In this document: piece after piece, positions 9,031 to 16,344 of the stretch | Layout of the letters: each line of letters begins with the position of its first letter | Numbering within the stretch: position 1 is the stretch's first letter | NCBI GenBank assembly: GCA_007121535.1 | Contig: SKKK01000485.1 | Span: 1 to 37,663, forward strand | Length of the DNA: 37,663 bases | Source: Planctomycetaceae bacterium | Lineage (GTDB): Bacteria > Planctomycetota > Planctomycetia > Pirellulales > Pirellulaceae | Reading direction: 5' to 3' | Program-made: the position numbers and the translations under genes | Notes under the pieces: model-generated | Told to the model about the DNA's origin: nothing | Seen by the model: the letters and a program-made list of their open reading frames with translations, nothing else | Databases searched by the model: none

Positions 9031-9065
9031 TTGTTGCTTTGCCGATCCTACGCAATGATTTCGGA

Positions 9066-10838
9066 TCAACGATGTTTCTTCCGCCTTTTGCGGCGTACGG
9101 GCGCGACGATCCGCAGCCGACTCTCGAAGCACAGGTTCTCGCTGTAGACGCGGTGGAAGCCCAGGTCGATCACAGCCCATACCACGACCACAAAATCCGC
9201 TTGCCAACCCGATCGGACTCGCAGCTTGATCTGCGCCCGTTGCTCGTATCCGATCTCGTGCTCCCATACCAATTGGGACCGCAACTGTTCGGGGGTCCTG
9301 TCCGCGGCCGGTTCGATCTCGGCGACCGCGCACAGACATTTGTCGGCCAGTCGTATCTCGGGCCAGATCCAATCCAATTCGTATTCGCCGGGGGCCACGC
9401 ACAGCAGTTCCGCGTTGGGATAGGCGGCCGCCAGTCCCAGCGACGATCGAGCCCGCAGATGCTGCTGTGTCCAACCCGAAAGATCGTCCTGATCCTGTTC
9501 GTTCAATTGTCGATGATCGTGCGCCCGTTGGATATCCGCCAGATCGAACAATTGCCGAGCCAGAGCCGAATCGCCGGCTCGGATCGCGTGTAACAACAAG
9601 GGGCAGCGGCCGGAACCGGCCGCCGCCGCGGTTGGAGTCGACGGCGATCGCGAAGCGTCAGGGGGCAGCGATGCGCGCGGTGCTGTGGGAGGAGCGTCCG
9701 GTGGGCGATCACCCCATCGCGTTTCCGTACCGGCATCGGTATTGACGGGATCTCGCTCAGCGGGGGATGCTTCTTCGTGGCCTTGTCCGCCCGACGTTCC
9801 CATCGGTGCGTCGGGCTGGATGAATATGCTTCCAGCGGCCCGGCGCGTTTGGTCGTCCAAATCCGATGGCGATCGAGGCGGATCCCACGGGATGGACTCC
9901 AACTCCTGAATCATTTCGTGCATCGTCGGCAGTTGGTCCGGCGTCCGCTCGTACAAATCGACCAGCATGGCGCGCAGGGAACGCCACGCCGGGTCGCCGC
10001 TGGTATCCAGCGCGGCAAACAAGGGCGACGAACCGGGCGCCTCGATGTCTCGCTCGGCGATCAACAACCGTTGCCCGTCGTCTTGCTGCCGGTCCTCCCA
10101 ACGCTCGGGCAGCAACGCCAACGTTCGCAATTCGGCCAGGATCGTCACGGCAGGGAAAACATCCAGCTTTCGCAAGGTATCGCCGGTGACGGGTTCCGGG
10201 TGTCGATAAGGATTGGCCAACGGCAGTTGGGAAGCTTGCAGTTGTCTTGCATCCTCGGCGGGAACCAGGCAGTCGCTGTCGACCAAGCGAAATCGGCCGC
10301 TGTTTTCCACCAGCAGATGGCCGGGCTTGATCTGGGCGTGGACCAGGTCGTGCTGCGCCAGGTCGTTCAGCAGGTAGATCCATTCCAGGCAGGCATCGCC
10401 GATCGCCGCACCGTTTCGCCGCCGACATTGCTCGGCCAGCCACTGGGGCAACGGTCGAGCGTCCAGCCATTGCATGATCGTCATCGGCAGGACCGTTCGT
10501 TTCCATCGCAGTCCCTCGCTCAAGAATTCGAACGCCTCGGGCATACGCCGCTGGATGCCCTGCGTCTGCATCAACCATTCGGCCACCTGTTGCCCGCGGG
10601 TGGCTGCCCAGGGTTTGGCATCATCTGTTGGGTTCTGATACAAACGGGCCGCGATCTCGTAAGGGGCTTCCGGCGGTCCCAGGCGGATCTTGTAGACGAC
10701 CGCCGAACGCCCGACCAGACGAATGGGCTGTCCTTGACGATCGCAGACCATCGTGCAGGATCGCAGCCGCGCATCCAGGAACGTCTCCTGCGGGATCTCC
10801 AACATTCGATCGTAATCGTTCTCGGTCGGCCAACGCAC
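9066..10838 (-). CDS. eukaryotic-type protein-kinase-like pseudokinase
   Basis: 590 residues with a kinase-like fold (about 1-300) and a C-terminal beta-rich domain (about 470-590), joined by a Pro/Ser/Ala-rich linker (about 320-410). The segment LVHAQIKPGHLLV (165-177) aligns with the kinase loop HRDxKPxN, but the catalytic Asp is Gln169 and the metal-binding Asn is His174. The DFG position reads DSD (187-189), and the usual VAVK lysine seems replaced in EIAARLY. It is therefore predicted to be inactive and to serve as a scaffold or sensor. The start is GTG at 10838 with GAGGAG about seven bases upstream, 32 bases after the GTPase gene. The final ten residues are strongly basic. Pairing with an FHA protein upstream suggests a phospho-signalling origin. 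Confidence 0.75.
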   Translation of the reverse strand: MRWPTENDYDRMLEIPQETFLDARLRSCTMVCDRQGQPIRLVGRSAVVYKIRLGPPEAPYEIAARLYQNPTDDAKPWAATRGQQVAEWLMQTQGIQRRMPEAFEFLSEGLRWKRTVLPMTIMQWLDARPLPQWLAEQCRRRNGAAIGDACLEWIYLLNDLAQHDLVHAQIKPGHLLVENSGRFRLVDSDCLVPAEDARQLQASQLPLANPYRHPEPVTGDTLRKLDVFPAVTILAELRTLALLPERWEDRQQDDGQRLLIAERDIEAPGSSPLFAALDTSGDPAWRSLRAMLVDLYERTPDQLPTMHEMIQELESIPWDPPRSPSDLDDQTRRAAGSIFIQPDAPMGTSGGQGHEEASPAERDPVNTDAGTETRWGDRPPDAPPTAPRASLPPDASRSPSTPTAAAAGSGRCPLLLHAIRAGDSALARQLFDLADIQRAHDHRQLNEQDQDDLSGWTQQHLRARSSLGLAAAYPNAELLCVAPGEYELDWIWPEIRLADKCLCAVAEIEPAADRTPEQLRSQLVWEHEIGYEQRAQIKLRVRSGWQADFVVVVWAVIDLGFHRVYSENLCFESRLRIVAPVRRKRRKKHR

Positions 10839-10870
10839 GGGTCAGCTCCTCGGCGGCGGAAGGGATGGCA

Positions 10871-13051
10871 TCAGGCTCTCGGCAACTCGCTTCCCTCGGA
10901 TCGCGGATGGGGAAACGTCGCGAACCCGTGCATATGCAGAATCCACAACAACGGTTCCAGCTCGCCCCACGGCTTGATCGGCCCCGGCCGTTTGCCGCTC
11001 TCCGGCCCCGGGTCCAGCGGACGGTTGAAGCCGAACGAGGTCAAGGGGAAATATCGAAACTTTCGGCCGGTCAACTTGTTCAGTTCGCGGGTCAAATCGC
11101 CCGGCCACAAAGCGCGGACCAACTTTTCTGTCAGCAGATGCCGAGCCTCGATCATTTCGACGCGCTGCCGACCGGGCGGTCGACCGCGTTCCAGTCGAGC
11201 CAGTTCGCGGAAGAACTCCTGCTGTTCCCCCTTTTGTTCCCGGTCCGGCGGCAACAACTCGTCCAGCTTCGAAACGCAGACCGCCACGGGCGCGGTGCGT
11301 GAACCTGCGCTGGCCTGAGCCACAAACGAGTTGATCGCCTCGATCTGCTTCCAAGCGCCTTCGATGTTCTCCTCGACGCTTCGGCTGGGCGTCTGCAACT
11401 GGATGAATAGTATTACTCCATCCGCGTGCAGCATCCGCCGGCGCAGGGGATGTTGAGGCGGAAAGTGCGTCATCACGTGGCCTGCAAAATCCGCCACATT
11501 CACCAAGGCACCCGACCGGCAGAGAGCGTCACGGTCCTCGAAGCGAAAGATCACCGGTTCGGGCAAGTCGGCAACGGTGGAACCGACCGAATTCGGTCCC
11601 GTCTTCTTTATCTGCTCCATAATCTCGTCCAAAGTATCCTCTTGGTCCGGGCCCAGCCCGCCCATCTTCAGCCGCGTCAGATCCAGCCGTGCATCATATT
11701 GGTTGAACAAGATCGCTTGATAGGCGGCGGCCAACCATAGGGTCTTGCCAACATGGGTGCGCCCGACCAGCGGCACGTACAGCTTTTGCAGTCCCATTCG
11801 ACGAGCCTCGATGGTGAACCCGCACACACGGTCGCGACTGTCCTCCGGCTTGTCCGCCGGATGGACCCATTTCGCTTCGCATCGAAATTCGGGAACCTCC
11901 GCGACTCCGGTCGCCGCCTGCTGGCCCCAATGCCCGCACTTGGCGCACTGCCAGCGAACTCGCCATCGGCGAACACCGATGCCGACCACCAATCCCGCCC
12001 AAAGCATCAACACGGCAGAACCGGCCACGATCCGAGTTGTTCGATTGGTCGCCGAAGCAGCAGCGAGATCGTCTGCCAATCCCTTGCAATCGGCGTGCAA
12101 GGCAGCGATGCGGTGATCCATCGCCAGCAGTTCTGCTTGGCCCTGCCGGTAATCACCCAAGTGCTGACGAAGATCTTGCCACGAAGAACGCATCGATGGT
12201 GACAACAAGGGCTGTTCTTCGATCAGCCGCTCCCAGGCTTGGTCCAAGCGTTCCATGGACGGCGGTGCTTCGACCGAGAACGAATCATCGTCGGTTGCTT
12301 GATGCCCCTGGTCTTGGTCTTCCCAATCAACGGCGGGGAATCGCCCGGCCCACAACCCCACGCCGAAGGGAACGAACGAAGCGATCAAACACATCAGCAG
12401 CAAACCGGCCTGTAAAAAGACGTTCCGGCGACAAGACACCATGCGCCACCAGCGACGACACGCGACCAGCACGGCGATCCAAAAGCAAACCAACGACAAT
12501 ACCACGGGAGTCCAATACCCGGACCAAGCTGCGAGATGCCAATCGCCCCGAAAACCGATCGCCCACCGCTGACCCTGCCGCTCGGACAGTTGCTGAAGCA
12601 ATTGTCGGCGATGATCCACCATGGTCTCGATCGCCTGTTGCCGCTGGGATATCGCCGCATGGTGATCGTCCCGCATCCTGCCCAGTCGGTCGATCGTCTC
12701 GTTCAAGTACCGATCCAGCCGTTCGAAGTACGCTTGGCGGATCGGTTCGGGCACCGCAGCCAAATCGAGGGGCAGCGGGGCGGAACTGCGTAGGAAATCC
12801 AAGTCGCGCTGAATCCCCCGGATCAGATCGGCGACCCACTCGCCGCGCTGGTCAGCCAACGCCGTTGACTGGGGCGACGTTGACTGGGGCGCCGTTGACT
12901 GGGGCGCCGTTGACTGGGGCGACGGTCGATCACCCGCTTGTACCGTCGCGCAGTCGTATCCCCCCCGGGAGATGCTAAGCAACAGCAAGCACCACCCCGC
13001 GACGATTTTCGGGGAACGACGTCGCGGCGCTGCAAGGGACGAACTGGGCAT
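10871..13051 (-). CDS. membrane-tethered P-loop GTPase, double-GTPase type, with zinc-ribbon-like region
   Basis: 726 residues. A basic then hydrophobic N-terminus (about 10-30) is followed by a PQSTA repeat (44-63), a charged helical segment, transmembrane helices at about 173-198 and 211-236, a second helical segment (about 260-335), another transmembrane helix (341-360), Cys pairs C369/C372 and C391/C410 (zinc-ribbon-like), and a C-terminal GTPase domain. Its motifs are GRTHVGKT (430-437), DFAG (521-524, DxxG), SKLD (594-597, an NKxD variant) and TSFG (671-674, G5-like). This fits the bacterial double-GTPase families that accompany GAP1 proteins. The GTPase is predicted to face the cytoplasm, with the helical segments possibly sensing outside. 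It begins nine bases after the FHA gene. Confidence 0.8.
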   Translation of the reverse strand: MPSSSLAAPRRRSPKIVAGWCLLLLSISRGGYDCATVQAGDRPSPQSTAPQSTAPQSTSPQSTALADQRGEWVADLIRGIQRDLDFLRSSAPLPLDLAAVPEPIRQAYFERLDRYLNETIDRLGRMRDDHHAAISQRQQAIETMVDHRRQLLQQLSERQGQRWAIGFRGDWHLAAWSGYWTPVVLSLVCFWIAVLVACRRWWRMVSCRRNVFLQAGLLLMCLIASFVPFGVGLWAGRFPAVDWEDQDQGHQATDDDSFSVEAPPSMERLDQAWERLIEEQPLLSPSMRSSWQDLRQHLGDYRQGQAELLAMDHRIAALHADCKGLADDLAAASATNRTTRIVAGSAVLMLWAGLVVGIGVRRWRVRWQCAKCGHWGQQAATGVAEVPEFRCEAKWVHPADKPEDSRDRVCGFTIEARRMGLQKLYVPLVGRTHVGKTLWLAAAYQAILFNQYDARLDLTRLKMGGLGPDQEDTLDEIMEQIKKTGPNSVGSTVADLPEPVIFRFEDRDALCRSGALVNVADFAGHVMTHFPPQHPLRRRMLHADGVILFIQLQTPSRSVEENIEGAWKQIEAINSFVAQASAGSRTAPVAVCVSKLDELLPPDREQKGEQQEFFRELARLERGRPPGRQRVEMIEARHLLTEKLVRALWPGDLTRELNKLTGRKFRYFPLTSFGFNRPLDPGPESGKRPGPIKPWGELEPLLWILHMHGFATFPHPRSEGSELPRA
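12864..12923. repeat. 15-bp coding microsatellite, four units
   Basis: gttgactggggcgcc-type units occur four times in tandem, differing only in one base (gac or gcc). On the minus strand each encodes five residues of the PQSTA/PQSTS type in the N-terminal linker of the GTPase protein. The unit length keeps the frame, so copy number could vary without disrupting the gene. Confidence 0.9.
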
Positions 13052-13060
13052 GCACGACCT

Positions 13061-13459
13061 CTACCTCCGGCGGCGATTCAAACCGGCTCGGTCCAACAAC
13101 GTCTTGCCCAGCACCTCGCGCATCGGCTCCTCTTCCGGCGGCGGCGGCCCCATGGCCCCAAGATCGTCGACAGGCGAGTACCGGACTTCGTACTTGTGCC
13201 GGGCGACCGAAAGAATGTTTCCCGGGTCCAAACGCTTCCGTGTGCTGGTCACGCGAACCCCGTTGACCTTGGTGCCATTGCGACTGCCGCGGTCGATCAC
13301 GAACCAGTAACCGTCATCCACCTTCAATTCGCAGTGCTCGCCCGACACATTGGCAAAACGCAAAACGATATCGCACGTTTCCCGCCGCCCGATGCTCAGA
13401 TTCTTCTGCAGCAAAGGAATCGGGTCCCCACCACCCAATGGAACCAACTCACCGTACAT
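13061..13459 (-). CDS. FHA-domain protein, first gene of the GTPase operon
   Basis: 132 residues consisting almost only of a forkhead-associated domain, a phosphothreonine-peptide reader. The hallmarks are IGRRETCDIVL (about 24-34), VSGEHCELKV and RGSRNGTKVNGVRV, which contain the conserved Gly-Arg, Ser-x-x-His and Asn-Gly positions. The tail (about 100-132) is Pro/Glu-rich then basic. The start at 13459 follows AGGAG by about seven bases; a longer reading from 13516 lacks a comparable site. It is the promoter-proximal gene of the minus-strand operon, with nine bases to the GTPase gene. The only kinase-like gene in the cluster looks inactive, so the phosphorylated partner must be made by another kinase, or the FHA domain works without phosphorylation. 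Confidence 0.88.
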   Translation of the reverse strand: MYGELVPLGGGDPIPLLQKNLSIGRRETCDIVLRFANVSGEHCELKVDDGYWFVIDRGSRNGTKVNGVRVTSTRKRLDPGNILSVARHKYEVRYSPVDDLGAMGPPPPEEEPMREVLGKTLLDRAGLNRRRR

Positions 13460-13562
13460 GACCGTGCTCCTCTTGCTGATAGCACATGAATGAATTATCC
13501 TTCGCTGAGAAAACACCCCGCCCCAATAAGTAACCCTACTCGGTTCAATTTACTCGACGCAA
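13460..13562. promoter_or_regulatory. divergent intergenic region
   Basis: 103 bases separate the FHA gene (minus) from the radical SAM gene (plus). It is the only place for the promoter of the five-gene operon. I could not pick out convincing -35/-10 pairs or an operator. Confidence 0.35.
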
Positions 13563-14627
13563 ATGAACCAGTCAACAAAAAACGAGGCGGTCACCGGAAA
13601 GGTTTCGCGAGTTGCCTGGCGCGAAGCGGGCCTTCGGTACCACGCGACCAGTTTCCACCTGCGAAATCGCTTTGGTGGCCGCGTGCATCGCGTCAGCTTG
13701 GACGCGCGCATGACGTGCCCCAACGTGGACGGCAGCGCTGGTGTGGGCGGTTGTTCGTTTTGCAACAATCGCAGCTTCAGTCCCAGCCGTCGTTTGAACG
13801 TTCAGGATATCGGTCGCCAGTTGGACGACGGCATCCGTCGCCTGCAAACCCGGTACCAATGCGAACGGTTTATCGCCTATTTTCAACCGGGAACCAACAC
13901 CTACGCCCCCGTTTCTCAGTTGCGTGAGTGTTGGACTCAAGCGCTGTCGCATCCGCAAGTGGTCGGGATGGCGATCGGGACTCGAGCCGATTGCGTGCCG
14001 GACGACGTGTTGGATCTATTGTCCGAATTCGCGGCGAAGACCGTACTGACCGTCGAGTTCGGCCTGCAGACGATTCACGATCGTTCGCTGGATTGGATGA
14101 ATCGGGGCCACGATCACCAAACGTTCCTGGATGCGATCGCGCGCAGCCGCGGACGCGGATTCGAGATCGGCGCGCACGTGATTCTGGGTTTACCGGGCGA
14201 GAGCCGCGAGCAGATGCTGGCGACGGCCGACGAGTTGGCTCGCTTGGATCTGGATGCGGTGAAGATCCACAATCTGTACGCCGTCAAGCACACGCGACTG
14301 GCCCAGCAGGTGCTCGGCGGCGAGGTTTCGCTGATGGAACGCGGCGAGTACATCGAGACGCTGATCGATTTCCTCGAACGGCTGCCGCCCCGGATGATCG
14401 TCGACCGGATTGCCGGCGACGCACCCGCCGAGTTCCTGATCGGGCCGGCATGGTGCCTGGACAAGCCCGGCCTGCACGCCGCTGTTCGAACGGCTCTCCA
14501 GCGACGTGACACATGGCAAGGCAAACGTTATCGAGACCACCAGCCGAAGGGAACCATTTACCGAGGCTGTGAAAAAAATGGGACGGAAGTGTTGAACAAG
14601 TGGATTCACGGAATCGTTCGAGGATAA
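13563..14627 (+). CDS. radical SAM protein of the YhcC/TIGR01212 family
   Basis: 354 residues. The N-terminus carries the iron-sulfur cluster motif of this family, C52-x11-C64-x2-C67, in the context MTCPNVDGSAGVGGCSFC. Later conserved segments include YFQPGTNTYAP, TVEFGLQT, HVILGLPGE and KIHNLY, all typical of YhcC-like proteins. The family is widespread and its substrate is not firmly established. The ATG at 13563 has only a weak ribosome binding site, but the family N-terminus (HLRNRFGGRVHRVSLDA) begins shortly after it. It is followed 42 bases later by the pRiA4b-type gene, possibly cotranscribed. No sign of degeneration. Confidence 0.9.
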   Translation: MNQSTKNEAVTGKVSRVAWREAGLRYHATSFHLRNRFGGRVHRVSLDARMTCPNVDGSAGVGGCSFCNNRSFSPSRRLNVQDIGRQLDDGIRRLQTRYQCERFIAYFQPGTNTYAPVSQLRECWTQALSHPQVVGMAIGTRADCVPDDVLDLLSEFAAKTVLTVEFGLQTIHDRSLDWMNRGHDHQTFLDAIARSRGRGFEIGAHVILGLPGESREQMLATADELARLDLDAVKIHNLYAVKHTRLAQQVLGGEVSLMERGEYIETLIDFLERLPPRMIVDRIAGDAPAEFLIGPAWCLDKPGLHAAVRTALQRRDTWQGKRYRDHQPKGTIYRGCEKNGTEVLNKWIHGIVRG

Positions 14628-14669
14628 TTGCGATTAAACCGTAGCTCGTAAGACAAAGGGGGTCATCCG

Positions 14670-15545
14670 ATGACCGAATTCACACCCAAGCAGGGTCAGT
14701 ATCTTGCCTTCATCCATGCTTACACCGAAGGCTTTGGCTTTCCGCCGGCGGAGTCGGAAATCGCTACCGCGATGAAGGTGTCCCCGCCTTCGGCCAACCA
14801 GATGATGAAGACGTTGGAGAAGAAAAACTTGATTCGCAGGAAGCCTGGAGAAAGCCGATCCATCGAAATACTCGTCTCGCCGGACCTGATCCCCAAGTGG
14901 AAGAAACGCCTCGTGTCTACCAGGAAAGTTTGGGTTCAGACCAATCCTCCGGCAAGTGATGCCGGACCGTCGAACGCCAAAGGTCCCGTCTACCAGATCA
15001 AGATCAGCTTGAAAGACTCGCATCCTCCGATTTGGCGACGGGTGCAAACGCAGGATGTAACGCTAGAGAAACTGCACGAACTGATTCAGACGGCCATGGG
15101 TTGGACGGACTCGCATCTGCACCAGTTCCTGATCGATGGTGTCCGCTATACCCATCCGCGAATCGTGGAAATGGATGGGGGCGACTTGGACGAGAGAAGC
15201 TACGCCGGGTTGCGAGTCAGCGATTTGGTTGCCGAATATGGAACCAAGCTGCGCTTCGACTACGAGTACGACTTCGGCGATGGTTGGGAGCATTCGATTG
15301 TCTTGGAAAAGGTGATCGAGGCCGAAGCGCGCGTCAAATACCCTCGGTGCATTGACGGCGACCGGGCCTGTCCGCCGGAGGACGTCGGTGGCGTGTGGGG
15401 CTTTGCGGACTTCGTCGAGGCCATCGCCGACCCGAATCACCCGGAGCACGAAGAATTGCTCGAATGGAGCGGCCCCTTCGATCCGGCTGCCTTCGATGCC
15501 GATCAGACAACCAAACGCATGCGAGCAGGTTTGCCGACCTGCTGA
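14670..15545 (+). CDS. LexA-type winged helix fused to a pRiA4b ORF-3-like domain
   Basis: 291 residues. Residues 1-70 (MTEFTPKQGQYLAFIHAYTE and onwards) form a winged helix of the LexA DNA-binding type. Residues about 106-290 are a plasmid pRiA4b ORF-3-like domain, with IKISLKDSHPPIWRRVQ, FLIDGVRYTHPR, YEYDFGDGWEHSIVLEKV, CIDGDRACPPEDVGG and a final EWSGPFDPAAFD. LexA's autoproteolytic peptidase domain is absent. The pRiA4b fold is common near mobile DNA and has no firmly known activity. I infer a DNA-binding regulator or a domesticated mobile-element protein. GGGGG lies about seven bases before the ATG. The repeat island begins right after the stop. Confidence 0.85.
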   Translation: MTEFTPKQGQYLAFIHAYTEGFGFPPAESEIATAMKVSPPSANQMMKTLEKKNLIRRKPGESRSIEILVSPDLIPKWKKRLVSTRKVWVQTNPPASDAGPSNAKGPVYQIKISLKDSHPPIWRRVQTQDVTLEKLHELIQTAMGWTDSHLHQFLIDGVRYTHPRIVEMDGGDLDERSYAGLRVSDLVAEYGTKLRFDYEYDFGDGWEHSIVLEKVIEAEARVKYPRCIDGDRACPPEDVGGVWGFADFVEAIADPNHPEHEELLEWSGPFDPAAFDADQTTKRMRAGLPTC

Positions 15546-15723
15546 CCCGCGCGAAGCATGCAAAGCTTCCCCCCGATTCATCCCGAACACATGCATGAGG
15601 ACGCAACGGGGGTCGGGAGTGGCGTGTTCAATTTGTCGCATTCTGGCCTGATTTCGCAGTTTCTCGCATACCCGTTTCCGTTCCGTGAGTGGTTGCCGTG
15701 AATACCTCTCTCGCTCGCTCTCG

Positions 15724-15908
15724 CTCCCCACTGGTCCTGCACCGGTGGGAGCCCGGTTCGGAAACTATCGCTCCCCACCGGTCCTGCGCCGGTGGGAGCC
15801 CGGTTTGGAAACTACGCTCCCCACCGGTCCTGCACCGGTGGGAGCCCGGTTTGGAAACTAAGCTCCCCACCGGTCCTGCACCGGTGGGAGCCCGGTTTGG
15901 AAACTAAG
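15724..15908. repeat. four tandem 46/47-bp hairpin units
   Basis: Units start at 15724, 15771, 15817 and 15863. Each contains the near-perfect stem ccaccggtcctgcaccggtg followed by ggagcccggtttggaaacta. The spacing is 47, 46 and 46 bases, so no reading frame is kept across the array, which argues against coding. Units differ by one to three bases. Every unit can fold alone, and the tandem layout resembles REP or extragenic palindrome arrays rather than CRISPR, since there are no unique spacers. Confidence 0.92.
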
Positions 15909-15952
15909 CCGCGCACCTCGTCCCCCATCCTATCCTTCTTCCCTTTGACCCA

Positions 15953-16068
15953 ACAGCGATCCTGCGCCGGTGGGGGCCGGAAATGCGGCGGCGGGGGGCC
16001 GGCGCGTGTGGTTGCCAAACCTGGCCTCCACCGGTGCAAGACCGGTGGGGGCCGGAAATGCGGCGGCT
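15953..16068. repeat. two variant hairpin units with a shared flank
   Basis: gcgccggtgggggccggaaa (about 15964) and caagaccggtgggggccgga (about 16041) are followed by the same tgcggcgg flank. They are relatives of the preceding tandem units, with a different right half. The second is a complete hairpin, ccaccggtgcaagaccggtgg. Confidence 0.8.
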
Positions 16069-16344
16069 GAATGGGAACAAAAAGGGGAGCACGCCAATTT
16101 GCCTTGACAGGCATGAATTGAACACGCCAGGTCGGGAGTCGTCTTCGGGTGACCCGCTTCCCATTCGGTAGATCGTCGGCCGGAACGATCGACTGATTCG
16201 CCAGACGACGAGACGTGTTGGATGGCCGCGTCAAATGCGTTCAGTGTTCCGCTGTGCATTACAGACTCTTGCAAACGAGCCATTGGCGATTCAGAATCAG
16301 GATCGAGAAGATTCAACGCATTCTTTCACGGGAGGGACAAGCGG

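Larger units (their letters stand above)
15598..16170. repeat. repeat island bounded by inverted gtcgggagt-associated arms
   Basis: The left edge carries ggtcgggagt (15611-15620) followed by tggcgtgttcaatt (15620-15633). The right edge carries the exact reverse complement aattgaacacgcca (16116-16129) followed by ggtcgggagtcgtcttcggg and a tract (gtgacccgcttccca) shared in inverse orientation with the element at 4015-4189. Between them lie a four-unit hairpin array, two variant units and about 110 bases of plain sequence. No protein gene is credible inside. Confidence 0.7.

Noticed and set aside
13460-13516. N-terminal extension of the FHA protein
   Set aside because: The extra 19 residues have no domain, and AGGAG sits correctly before the internal ATG at 13459.
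15724-15908. CRISPR array
   Set aside because: Units are contiguous copies without unique spacers, each unit is a hairpin, and no cas genes are near.
15628-16070. Small proteins read through the hairpin array on either strand
   Set aside because: Unit spacing of 46 and 47 bases shifts frame between copies; translations are low-complexity repeats.
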